Assembly: GCA_030426005.1 (NCBI GenBank)
Contig: JAUHZM010000104.1
Coordinates: 1 to 9,214 of the forward strand
DNA from: Gammaproteobacteria bacterium
GTDB lineage: Bacteria > Pseudomonadota > Gammaproteobacteria > Arenicellales > Arenicellaceae
DNA length: 9,214 bases
Reading direction: 5' to 3'
Part shown: positions 1 through 6,871 of the stretch, one piece after another
Position numbering within the stretch: position 1 is the stretch's first letter
How the letters are laid out: each line of letters starts with the position of its first letter
The notes under the pieces: generated by a model
Seen by the model: the letters and a program-made list of their open reading frames with translations, nothing else
Database searches by the model: none
Told to the model about the DNA's origin: nothing
Position numbers and translations under genes: made by a program

Positions 1-887
1 AATTCGCCGGATAAATCTGCCGGTATCACATAGGTCTCCTGCACTTCACCTTGCGAGGAAACTACCAACAGAAATTCGCGACTGCTGGTCTTACCAAAGC
101 CGATAAAAAAGCCGTCATCACTTTCGTAATACAAAGTGGTGTCTTGTTCCTGCGGCGTGCCTAACTTATGCACCTTGATATTCTTGGCCAGCCACTTGTC
201 CTTCTCAAGCAGCGCGTAAATCAACGATGTGCCATCCGCACTAAACGTGATGCCGCCCTGTACATCGTTCAACACATCAATCAGCAGCTCACCAGTCTGC
301 AGATCTTTAACTCGCACCTCATAACGCTCGTCGCCTGCCGTATCAACCGAATACGCTAAATAACGATTGTCTGGACTGATCTCCCAACCACCAAGAACGA
401 AGTATTCATGACCTTTGGCCAACTCGGTCTCGTCGAGAAAGATCTCTTCTTCACCGGTTTTTAAGTTGGTACGACTGCGGGTTCGGTACTCTTCGCCAGG
501 GCGGAAAAACCAACGATACTCGTAGCCGTTGTCCACATAAGGCACCGACGTTTCTTCTTCGTCTGTGCGACCTTTAAACTCTTCGAAAATAGTGTCGACA
601 AAGCCGCGATGCGGCTCCAGAAATGACTGGTAATACGCATTCTCTTGTTTCAGGTAATCCAGCACCGGCTCATCATTCACCTCTGGATAACCTTGGTCCT
701 TTAACCAGTGATAATGATCTGACAAAGTTCGCCCATGGTACTGAGCTTCATAAGGAATCTGATCCGCTTGCGGAGCTGGAATCGAGAGTTGTTTTATTCG
801 CGTGTAGTCTGACATAGGGTTTTGATTCGTCGTGGCGCAGGCAGCCAACCCAAGAACGGGCAGCAGCAGAAGTCTTGATAGGCGCAT
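1..887 (-). CDS. Oligopeptidase B-like S9A peptidase with lipoprotein signal, 3' part outside window
   Basis: The gene starts at the ATG at 887 and runs off the left edge, leaving 295 whole codons. The visible part is the N-terminal cap and the start of the beta-propeller of an S9A (prolyl oligopeptidase / oligopeptidase B) serine peptidase. Recognisable stretches are YHGRTLSDHYHWLKD near residues 44-58, YLKQENAYYQ near 71-80, the FEEFKGRTDEEE segment near 96-107, and propeller text such as GGWEISPDNRYLAYSVDTAGDERYEV. The family cuts after basic or proline residues in short peptides. The catalytic Ser-Asp-His domain lies outside the window, so activity cannot be judged. The first 17 residues are MRLSRLLLLPVLGLAAC, a clear signal peptide with an LAAC lipobox. 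The residue after Cys17 is Ala, which fits outer-membrane sorting. No strong Shine-Dalgarno is seen; the signal peptide is the reason for choosing this start over Met25 (815). The family call is firm, but PtrB versus another S9A subgroup is less certain. Confidence 0.88.
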   Translation of the reverse strand, partial: MRLSRLLLLPVLGLAACATTNQNPMSDYTRIKQLSIPAPQADQIPYEAQYHGRTLSDHYHWLKDQGYPEVNDEPVLDYLKQENAYYQSFLEPHRGFVDTIFEEFKGRTDEEETSVPYVDNGYEYRWFFRPGEEYRTRSRTNLKTGEEEIFLDETELAKGHEYFVLGGWEISPDNRYLAYSVDTAGDERYEVRVKDLQTGELLIDVLNDVQGGITFSADGTSLIYALLEKDKWLAKNIKVHKLGTPQEQDTTLYYESDDGFFIGFGKTSSREFLLVVSSQGEVQETYVIPADLSGE

Positions 888-1000
888 AATGGTAACCGTG
901 TTGATGGGAAAGGCAACTAGAATAACTCAAGCCGACAGACGGATGCGTAAATTTTTCTGACCGAATCACACTGCAGGTGCGCCCGTGGCTAGGCACTGAT
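888..1000. other. Divergent intergenic region between the S9A peptidase and the PrnB-like gene
   Basis: These 113 bases separate two divergent genes and should hold both promoters. I checked both strands and found no convincing -35/-10 pair with 16-18 base spacing. Partial matches such as TTGATG at 901-906 or TAGAAT at 918-923 are not properly spaced with partners. No palindrome suggestive of a strong operator stands out. Confidence 0.6.
991..993 (+). promoter_or_regulatory. Possible ribosome binding site that places the PrnB-like start
   Basis: An AGG trinucleotide lies 7 bases before the ATG at 1001 and 10 bases before the ATG at 1004. Neither the in-frame GTG at 977 nor the ATG at 1034 has a purine-rich stretch at usable distance. 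It is a short match and is used only to rank the starts. Confidence 0.4.
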
Positions 1001-2221
1001 ATGATGCTGCCACCACGTAACGAATTAACCACCATGCGCACCGACAATTCTCGTAAGTTCGATCACTGGATTCGACATGACTTCAAACAGCTCAATACCG
1101 AACTTGAGCTAAGCTACCAACAAGCCGGTTGCCGCAATACCGTCGCTGGTGTTGGCGAAAAGCTCAAACAAACTCTATTGGACGAGGGTAATCGGCACAT
1201 CCGTGCGCTACTACATGAAGGCAATACTGATGAAGGCTTCGATAACGGATTCGATCTGTTGGGGAATGTCGGCTTTTTTATGGCCGCGTGTCGCCGCCAC
1301 GATCTCACTGAACCGACTAGAGAAACACGCTCACCGCTGACCGACGCGTCCGCACTAGCGATGCAACTTGGCGCATCACTGGGCGTCATTCCTCGATTCG
1401 CTTCTGCGCATTTAGAAACACACAATCGCGCACTCAACGGCGACTATAAATCGTTCACCAGCTTGCCAGATGAACACCTGTTTCTGGAATACAACACGCG
1501 CGGCGTATTTGCGTTTATCCGCGCCTCAGAGGCGTTATTGCACTCCCTGCCATTGGGCATTAGCCACCCAGTCACACATGACCTTCTGCTCGCTGCACAG
1601 GCAGACCTTAAAAGCGTGATTACGAACAACCGAGCATTATTTGAGGAACTGAATGTCGATCAGTTTTTCTACGCTGTGAGACCGTATTACAAACCACATC
1701 GGGTTGGCTTGCATGAGTATCGCGGTGCCAATGCAGGCGACTTTGCGGGCATCAATGTGATCGATTTACTGCTGGGGCTGTGCCGCGCGGATGATCCCTA
1801 TTACTCGCAGCTACTGGTCGATAAGTTCTTATTCATGCGACCAGATGACCAACTCATTCTGCGTGACTGCATGCGTCGCCGCAGCCTGTTGGATGAGTTC
1901 CTGCTGGTACTGGATGATCCCAAGCAGACTCATAGCGACTGGTTTCAACGCAATGCACGCGCGTTTCTAGACGTATGCGCTCTGCACGGCGAAACCGCAA
2001 TCCAGCACCACGAGCTTCTGATTGCGCGCTTTATCGAAAGTCCCGCGCACCGCGATGGTCTAGACCAACAAGCCGACCTTACCGCCAGTGGCCCGCCCCT
2101 AGATCTTATGTTGCGCGGACTGAAAAAACTGTGCGACCTACGCAGCGCCGCCAAGGTTGACGGCTTGAGTACACGCTTTGATGACCTGCAACGATTACGC
2201 GAGGCCGTAGACCATGCCTAA
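1001..2221 (+). CDS. PrnB/DUF1864-family heme-fold protein (IDO/TDO superfamily)
   Basis: This 406-residue protein matches the PrnB (DUF1864) branch of the indoleamine/tryptophan 2,3-dioxygenase superfamily. PrnB itself rearranges 7-chlorotryptophan in pyrrolnitrin synthesis; close relatives next to a kynureninase-like gene are known as proteins of unknown function, for example in Shewanella. Seen in the sequence: FFYAVRPYYKPHRVGLHEYR near residues 222-241, which resembles the substrate-site arginine segment of IDO; GANAGDFAGINVIDLLLGLC (242-261), which parallels the IDO GGSAGQ...D.LLG motif; and HGETAIQHHELLIARFIE (329-346), a histidine-containing helix and candidate proximal heme-ligand region. 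No signal peptide or membrane segment is seen, so it is likely cytoplasmic. The start is uncertain: GTG 977, ATG 1001, 1004 or 1034 are all in frame, and 1001 is favoured by an AGG at 991. It overlaps the next gene by 8 bases. Substrate and reaction are not deducible here; the family call is strong, the heme-ligand assignment is inference. Confidence 0.82.
   Translation: MMLPPRNELTTMRTDNSRKFDHWIRHDFKQLNTELELSYQQAGCRNTVAGVGEKLKQTLLDEGNRHIRALLHEGNTDEGFDNGFDLLGNVGFFMAACRRHDLTEPTRETRSPLTDASALAMQLGASLGVIPRFASAHLETHNRALNGDYKSFTSLPDEHLFLEYNTRGVFAFIRASEALLHSLPLGISHPVTHDLLLAAQADLKSVITNNRALFEELNVDQFFYAVRPYYKPHRVGLHEYRGANAGDFAGINVIDLLLGLCRADDPYYSQLLVDKFLFMRPDDQLILRDCMRRRSLLDEFLLVLDDPKQTHSDWFQRNARAFLDVCALHGETAIQHHELLIARFIESPAHRDGLDQQADLTASGPPLDLMLRGLKKLCDLRSAAKVDGLSTRFDDLQRLREAVDHA
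2201..2204 (+). promoter_or_regulatory. Ribosome binding site of the kynureninase-like gene, inside the upstream gene
   Basis: GAGG lies 9 bases before the ATG at 2214, within the last codons of the PrnB-like gene. It supports the 2214 start and an overlapping, translationally coupled pair. Confidence 0.6.
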
Positions 2222-3344
2222 TCCGCTCGACCACGCTTCAAAGTTTGTCGCCAGCGACGATATTTATCTTCTGGCCCACTCAATTGGCAAAATGCCGAAG
2301 AATGCGGTCGCCTACGCACAGTCGCACTTTTTCGATACCTGGCAAAGTAGCGCGGAATCGATTTGGCCTCAGTGGCTGACTGAAATTGACTCGTTTAAGT
2401 CCGCGCTAGCCGACTTATTCAATGCCGAGGCCAACGAATTCTGCCCACAAAACAACGTCTCGAGTGCCCTGTCCAAGCTGGTTTCCTCTCTACCTGGATC
2501 CGCGCGCAGTTCCAAACGCACCATCGTGATGACCGAAAACGATTTTCCATCCGCTGGCTTCGTACTGCAACAGATGCAGAAGCTCGGGTATACGCTGCGC
2601 GTGATTGACAAGCACAAGGATCCAACCGATCTCAATCACTGGGCCGATGCGATTAATGACTCTGTCTGCGCGGTCTTCATCACTCACGTGCATTACAACA
2701 CGAATCGCCGCGTCAACGTGCAAGAAATCTGTCGCATGGCACGCGCACACGACGCCATCAGCATCGTGGATATTGCGCAGTCAGCGGGTATTGTTCCGAT
2801 CGACTTTCAGCGCTGGCAGGCAGACGCAGTCATCGGCTCCTGCATCAAATGGCTCTGCGGTGGTCCGGGCGCAGGATACCTCTGGGTACGGGCGGGGCTA
2901 GTGTCACAATTAGAACCCCTGGATTTAGGCTGGTTCTCCCATAACAACCCGTTTGAATTCGACATCAATCATTTTGAGTATGCCGACTCGAGCAACCGCT
3001 TTTGGGGCGGCACACCGTCGGTTCTGCCTTTCGTGACGGCAACCAACTCGATCCGGCTGATTCATGAAATCGGTGTTGAACAAATCCGACGCCACAACCT
3101 GGCCCTCTGCGACAGACTGCTCGCGCACCTACCGGAACAAGCTACCCTCGTATCACCAGTCTCGGCGAATCAACGCGGTGGCACACTGGTCATCAAGTTT
3201 GATCAGCAGGAACGGATCGCGCAACAGTTGCAAAAATCCGGCATCTTATTTGACGCACGGGAATACGGAATTCGACTGTCACCACATGTGTACACACAGA
3301 GCGAAGAGATCGACGCCTGCATTCAAGCGCTGAGCGTGAACTAA
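2214..3344 (+). CDS. Kynureninase-like PLP-dependent enzyme (aminotransferase class V fold)
   Basis: The protein has 376 residues, somewhat shorter than typical kynureninases (about 410-465). It is a fold-type I PLP enzyme. Lys212 in IKWLCGGPGAGYLWVR is the expected Schiff-base lysine; this block matches the kynureninase KYLNGGPG...WV region. Asp186 in VDIAQSAG should bind the pyridine nitrogen. LLAHSIGKMP (19-28) stands where kynureninases have the NSLG..P motif. FWGGTPSV (263-270) corresponds to the GTP loop, and Arg354 in GIRLSPHVY is a likely substrate-carboxylate arginine. Three positions differ from true kynureninase: DLAH becomes DIAQ, the Tyr before the PLP lysine is Ile211, and NSLG is HSIG. 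The enzyme probably acts on the product of the upstream PrnB-like protein, with which it overlaps by 8 bases (ATGCCTAA). Cleavage of a kynurenine-like side chain is the family expectation; the real substrate is unknown. Confidence 0.85.
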   Translation: MPNPLDHASKFVASDDIYLLAHSIGKMPKNAVAYAQSHFFDTWQSSAESIWPQWLTEIDSFKSALADLFNAEANEFCPQNNVSSALSKLVSSLPGSARSSKRTIVMTENDFPSAGFVLQQMQKLGYTLRVIDKHKDPTDLNHWADAINDSVCAVFITHVHYNTNRRVNVQEICRMARAHDAISIVDIAQSAGIVPIDFQRWQADAVIGSCIKWLCGGPGAGYLWVRAGLVSQLEPLDLGWFSHNNPFEFDINHFEYADSSNRFWGGTPSVLPFVTATNSIRLIHEIGVEQIRRHNLALCDRLLAHLPEQATLVSPVSANQRGGTLVIKFDQQERIAQQLQKSGILFDAREYGIRLSPHVYTQSEEIDACIQALSVN

Positions 3345-3372
3345 TACAGCAAGCTTGATAGTTAATTAGTTC
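3338..3372. repeat. Inverted repeat spanning both convergent stop codons
   Basis: GAACTAAT at 3338-3345 is the exact reverse complement of ATTAGTTC at 3365-3372, separated by 19 bases. Each arm carries the final Asn codon plus TAA stop of one of the two converging genes. Inside the spacer lies an 8-base palindrome, CAAGCTTG at 3350-3357. It could fold as a weak bidirectional terminator, but the stem is AT-rich, the loop is long and there is no clear T-tract. Coincidence of two AAC-TAA gene ends is possible. Confidence 0.4.
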
Positions 3373-4178
3373 TGACAGCGGCGACAATAAAAGGTATTCC
3401 GCTGGCCGATGACTTTGGACTGGATCTCGTCACCGCATTGGTGGCATGGCTCACCGGCGCGCCCATAGACTTGCAATTCATGCCGAAAATAACCGGGCTT
3501 GCCGTCGGCCTGAGTAAAGTCATTTAAAGTTGTGCCACCGGCCTCAATGGCCTTGGCCAACACACGCTTAATCTCTTCAGCAAGCTGCTGGTATCGAGCG
3601 CGACTGACTCGTTGTGCTGCAACGGTCGGCCGGATACCGGCCGCGTACAGTGATTCGCTCGCATAAATATTGCCAACACCAACGACAACCTGGCCATCCA
3701 TGATGAAGTTCTTGACGGCGACTTTCTTGCCTCGCGAACGTTTAAACAAATAGTCCCCGTCAAAACCATCACCTAATGGTTCCGGGCCCAGGTTTTCGAT
3801 CAATTTATGCGATTCGATTGGTGCCTGCATCACCAGACAACAGCCAAAGCGTCGCGGATCGTTGAATCGAATTGCACGTGTGCCGAACACCAAATCAATA
3901 TGGTCGTGTTTAGCAGCAGGGTAACTCGCATCCACCACACGTAGGCTGCCAGACATCCCTAAGTGCAACATTAGTACAGCCTGTTCAAAGTGGATCAGTA
4001 TGTACTTGGCGCGTCGGCTTAACTTGAGGACTTTAGAGCCCTGCAATGCGGCCACCTCATCAACCGGCACCGGCCAGCGTAAACTGGGATTACGTATAAC
4101 GACTCGTTCTAAGATCTGATCATCCACATACGGCGCTATACCACGCAGCGTGGTTTCGACCTCCGGTAGCTCTGGCAT
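3366..4178 (-). CDS. mutM: Formamidopyrimidine-DNA glycosylase (Fpg/MutM)
   Basis: This 270-residue protein is full length for the family (E. coli 269). It excises 8-oxoguanine and formamidopyrimidines from oxidised DNA and then cleaves the abasic site by beta,delta-elimination. It begins MPELPEVETT, so the catalytic Pro2 and Glu3 (after Met removal the amino-terminal proline) are present. Lys58 in RRAKYIL is the conserved lysine of the family. LHLGMSGSLR (71-80), NDPRRFG (106-112) and VVVGVGNIYASESLYAAGIRP (164-184) are classic MutM blocks. The C-terminal zinc finger is intact with Cys245, Cys248, Cys265 and Cys268, and it contains Arg260 for abasic-site contact. The ATG directly follows the TAA of hemY with no base between, and no Shine-Dalgarno is evident, so translation is probably coupled to hemY. 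All key residues are intact; function is confident. Confidence 0.97.
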   Translation of the reverse strand: MPELPEVETTLRGIAPYVDDQILERVVIRNPSLRWPVPVDEVAALQGSKVLKLSRRAKYILIHFEQAVLMLHLGMSGSLRVVDASYPAAKHDHIDLVFGTRAIRFNDPRRFGCCLVMQAPIESHKLIENLGPEPLGDGFDGDYLFKRSRGKKVAVKNFIMDGQVVVGVGNIYASESLYAAGIRPTVAAQRVSRARYQQLAEEIKRVLAKAIEAGGTTLNDFTQADGKPGYFRHELQVYGRAGEPCHQCGDEIQSKVIGQRNTFYCRRCQN

Positions 4179-5432
4179 TTAGTCGTTCGACGAATGAGGT
4201 TGTGGCGCCAAGATCAACTCACCAGCGCTGCTACCCGTCACTTCCTGAATCAATTCGGCATCAGTTGTTTTCGCCATTCGATGCATGCCTGCACGAAACA
4301 GTTGTAAGGCTTTACCGCTTTCATTCGCGGATTCGTACACATCGCCCAAGAGCGCGTAGGCTTTTGGCAACTGAGCCAGCTCAATCGCTTTTTGCAGATA
4401 TTCTTTGGCTAGTTCCAAGTTCTTTTCCTGAATTGCAAATTGCCCTGCCGCTAAGTTCAACTCTGCGTTTTCTGGACGCGCCATCAACCAGCCTTCAACC
4501 ACGCGTCGCAGCTTGCCGGGCTTATCGCTGGGAATATCGCCGTATAAGTGCACCAACTCGTCACTCCAATCCGACTTCAAGGTGGTTCGAATTAGCTTTT
4601 CAGCCGTAACACCATCTCCACGTTGAATTAAATAGCTCGCATATAAAGCCACATTCGCGACCCGTTTACGCTGCTCTCTAGGCAAGTTTTTCCATGCCAC
4701 GTCTTTGTCTGCCGCTGCACGCAAACTAGCTGTGTGCGCGTCGTTATAGATCTTGTCCAATACCTCAACCGGCAACGCCTGCTGTTTGCGTGCCACCGGT
4801 AATAGGGCAATGGCTTTATCCCAATTGCCCAATTCTTGATGGGTTTGCATCAGCATCGCAGTAAACTGTGCGTTTGATTGACCAATGTCGGCAATGTCGA
4901 CCAGCGTGGCCGCAGCCTGTTCCCATTGCCCAGCCGATTGATGCAAGCGCGCTTTGATCAAACCAATTGCCAACCGCTCCTTAGGCGCTGCTTTATACGC
5001 GGCGTTCAAGTATTCATCGCGGCTCACCAGACGCCCCTGCTCCTGCGCCGCTTGCGCCGCGGCTAGGTAGTTCACGTACGGCACGCGACTGGCATCCGTT
5101 TTACTCACTAAGCTTTTCTCAGCGCGCTTCCAATCACCCTTAATCAGTGACAGATACCCGGAACCCAATGCAGCATCCGCCTTTTTATGGGCACGACGCG
5201 TACGCCACCCAGAGAATGAGGACGGCATGCGCCAGACCGACTTGACCAACCAGAAAAACAGCTGCCAGGCCAGGAACAGAATAAAAACAAAAACCAGAAA
5301 CTCAACAAAGCTCATTTCCCAGAGATACACGCCAACGTAAATTTTGACGTAATTTCCAGGCTGCACACCACCGAGCAAAAATAAACCGTACGCGGCCACA
5401 CAGGCCAGAGCAATAACTAGAATGCTACGCAT
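4179..5432 (-). CDS. hemY: HemY-like inner-membrane TPR protein
   Basis: The 417-residue product is the proteobacterial HemY protein, not the Bacillus protoporphyrinogen oxidase that shares the name. Residues 3-21 and about 43-64 are two hydrophobic membrane segments, with VQPGNYVKIYVGVYLWEMS between them, the typical HemY_N layout. A basic stretch (WRTRRAHKK, 76-84) follows the second segment, and the rest is alpha-helical with TPR-like repeats, for example 92-130, 150-210 and 315-385, with pairs such as GDWKRAEKSL, GNWDKAIALL and NLELAKEYLQKAIELA. Its exact role is unsettled; it is associated with late heme/tetrapyrrole biosynthesis and may scaffold enzymes at the membrane. The start at 5432 lies 2 bases after the hemX stop and has a GTGGG about 8 bases upstream. 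The stop abuts mutM. Identification is confident from sequence and from position after hemX. Confidence 0.93.
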   Translation of the reverse strand: MRSILVIALACVAAYGLFLLGGVQPGNYVKIYVGVYLWEMSFVEFLVFVFILFLAWQLFFWLVKSVWRMPSSFSGWRTRRAHKKADAALGSGYLSLIKGDWKRAEKSLVSKTDASRVPYVNYLAAAQAAQEQGRLVSRDEYLNAAYKAAPKERLAIGLIKARLHQSAGQWEQAAATLVDIADIGQSNAQFTAMLMQTHQELGNWDKAIALLPVARKQQALPVEVLDKIYNDAHTASLRAAADKDVAWKNLPREQRKRVANVALYASYLIQRGDGVTAEKLIRTTLKSDWSDELVHLYGDIPSDKPGKLRRVVEGWLMARPENAELNLAAGQFAIQEKNLELAKEYLQKAIELAQLPKAYALLGDVYESANESGKALQLFRAGMHRMAKTTDAELIQEVTGSSAGELILAPQPHSSND

Positions 5433-5434
5433 GG

Positions 5435-6769
5435 CTACTGCCCACCCTTAATGGTTTGCAAGAGCGCGTAAGACTCTGTCACCGGCGGCAAATCAACGCG
5501 TACTTTCTGGGCCTGCATCGCCGTCAATTGCGTGAGCACTTCTTGAACTTCTGGCGTCTTCAAATCAAAGTATTCAGTCAACCATTGTTCAGCACTATGT
5601 AAACTTTCCTGATACACCACATTGCGACCCTGCAAGGCCGCCAACTCAGCCTTAGCCAGTTGCAGCTGTAGATTCTGATTCAGGAAGTATCGTTGCTCTG
5701 GCGCAAGTAAAGGCTTCGGTGGCTGGTCAATTCGCTGAATATCGAAACGATTCACAAGATCAGCCCAGAATTCGCGCAATCCGCCAAGAAAAGTGGTCTT
5801 CTCTTCGTCGGTCAATTCCGGCTCAACGACCACCTGTTCCAAACTCGGTCGCTCATTTTCCAGCTTTAGCGCCGGTATGCGAGTCGCCATGGCTTGCAAC
5901 TCACCGGTGATTTGCTCAACGTCGACTTGTTCCGCGTTATTAAGTAATCCGATTTCCTGATTAATTTTTTGTCGTACAACGGCAAATCGCGGGTCGGCCA
6001 ACTGCTTGAGTTGACTATCTGCCAGCGTCAGCGCCTTGATCGCAGAATCAATATCACCAGCAAACAATACATTATTGTTTGCCAATTTCAACAGTTGCCC
6101 AACCTCATCAATAATGTAGCTGTTGACGCCCTGTTGAAGCGATGCATTAATCTGCGTCAATGATTCAGTCAAAGCCGATTGCTCTTGCGTCAGTTCTCGA
6201 AGCTCATTATCGACGCGGGTACTTTCCTGCAACATCTTGGCCGTCAACATAGGTTCGGTCACCACGCTGGACTGCTGCGCCTGCACTCGAGCCACTGAAT
6301 CGGTAATTCGTTTTACCTCACCCTGAATCTCGGCCACGCCGACCACCAGTTGCGCATTTCGTTCGGCCCGCTGCACATTATTTTCATACCAGGTATACGC
6401 TGATCCGCCCAATGCGCCCAATGAGACCAAAATCGCCACCACACTTAGGCCCGTGGCCAGGCCACCGCCGGATTTAGTTGGCTGTACTGGTGCCGCGTGG
6501 GCCGCTGACTGAGAGGTTGTTGGGTTAGACTCAGTGGAATTATTCATGACTGTAGATTCTTTCTCTGGTGGCGCAGCGGATGCTGACGCTGGTTCCGGAG
6601 ATGGATTAGATTGGTTGGCATCAACCGCCTCAACATCCGTGGATGTGCTTTTGGCAGTCGCAGTCGTACGCACCGCTTTCTTGCTGGTTGCACGTTTGGA
6701 TCTTTTTTTGCTCGCCGGTTTACTGGAAACCGCTTTGGTAGATTCTGGTTTGCTGGAATCACTCATCAC
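5435..6769 (-). CDS. hemX: HemX-like membrane protein of the heme operon
   Basis: The product has 444 residues (E. coli HemX is about 393). Databases often label it uroporphyrinogen-III C-methyltransferase, but no methyltransferase motif is visible. Residues 1-100 are a Ser/Lys/Ala/Pro-rich, disordered cytoplasmic tail. Residues 103-127 are one transmembrane helix. About 132-215 is a predicted coiled coil, followed by the HemX core: EVGQLLKLANNNVLFAGDID (222-241), then DSAIKALTLADSQLKQLADP (241-260), LGGLREFWADLVN (328-340) and APEQRYFLNQNLQLQLAKAE (356-375), all typical of the family. Its job is unclear; it may organise heme-pathway enzymes with HemY. The start ATGATG (6769/6766) is preceded by a weak GGCGGTAAGTG. 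A later start at Met75 (6547) would give a 370-residue protein lacking the basic tail but keeping the anchor, and cannot be excluded. It lies 2 bases upstream of hemY. Confidence 0.92.
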   Translation of the reverse strand: MMSDSSKPESTKAVSSKPASKKRSKRATSKKAVRTTATAKSTSTDVEAVDANQSNPSPEPASASAAPPEKESTVMNNSTESNPTTSQSAAHAAPVQPTKSGGGLATGLSVVAILVSLGALGGSAYTWYENNVQRAERNAQLVVGVAEIQGEVKRITDSVARVQAQQSSVVTEPMLTAKMLQESTRVDNELRELTQEQSALTESLTQINASLQQGVNSYIIDEVGQLLKLANNNVLFAGDIDSAIKALTLADSQLKQLADPRFAVVRQKINQEIGLLNNAEQVDVEQITGELQAMATRIPALKLENERPSLEQVVVEPELTDEEKTTFLGGLREFWADLVNRFDIQRIDQPPKPLLAPEQRYFLNQNLQLQLAKAELAALQGRNVVYQESLHSAEQWLTEYFDLKTPEVQEVLTQLTAMQAQKVRVDLPPVTESYALLQTIKGGQ

Positions 6770-6871
6770 TTACCGCCAAATTTGTCCCCGCCATTGCGAG
6801 CAGTAGGTTTATTCACAGGACAAAAAGTCTAACACACCACACACCGCCGCACTATGCGCGGAGCGCTTTGG
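6770..6871. other. hemCD-hemX spacer with a small hairpin
   Basis: The gap is 102 bases. Just past the hemCD stop the transcript could form CCGCGC-AUA-GUGCGG (6847-6861 read on the minus strand), a 6-bp stem with one G-U pair. A second 5-bp stem, GCGCT/AGCGC (6863-6867 with 6874-6878), overlaps the stop codon. No U-tract follows either, so they are not standard terminators. No well-spaced promoter for hemX was found. RNA processing, partial attenuation or no function are all possible. Confidence 0.35.

Noticed and set aside
748..1047. A 99-codon minus-strand open frame over the divergent intergenic region
   Set aside because: It is out of frame with the peptidase, covers the signal peptide region and the start of the PrnB-like gene, and has no recognisable domain.
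1001..2221. Canonical tryptophan 2,3-dioxygenase (KynA)
   Set aside because: The protein is far longer than bacterial TDO (about 280 residues) and its conserved blocks match the PrnB/IDO branch instead.
4202..4609. A 135-codon plus-strand open frame inside hemY
   Set aside because: It lies antisense to a well-supported hemY and its translation is low-quality, with no family resemblance.
5435..6769. Uroporphyrinogen-III C-methyltransferase activity for HemX
   Set aside because: No SAM-binding methyltransferase motifs are present; this name is a common carry-over annotation for HemX.
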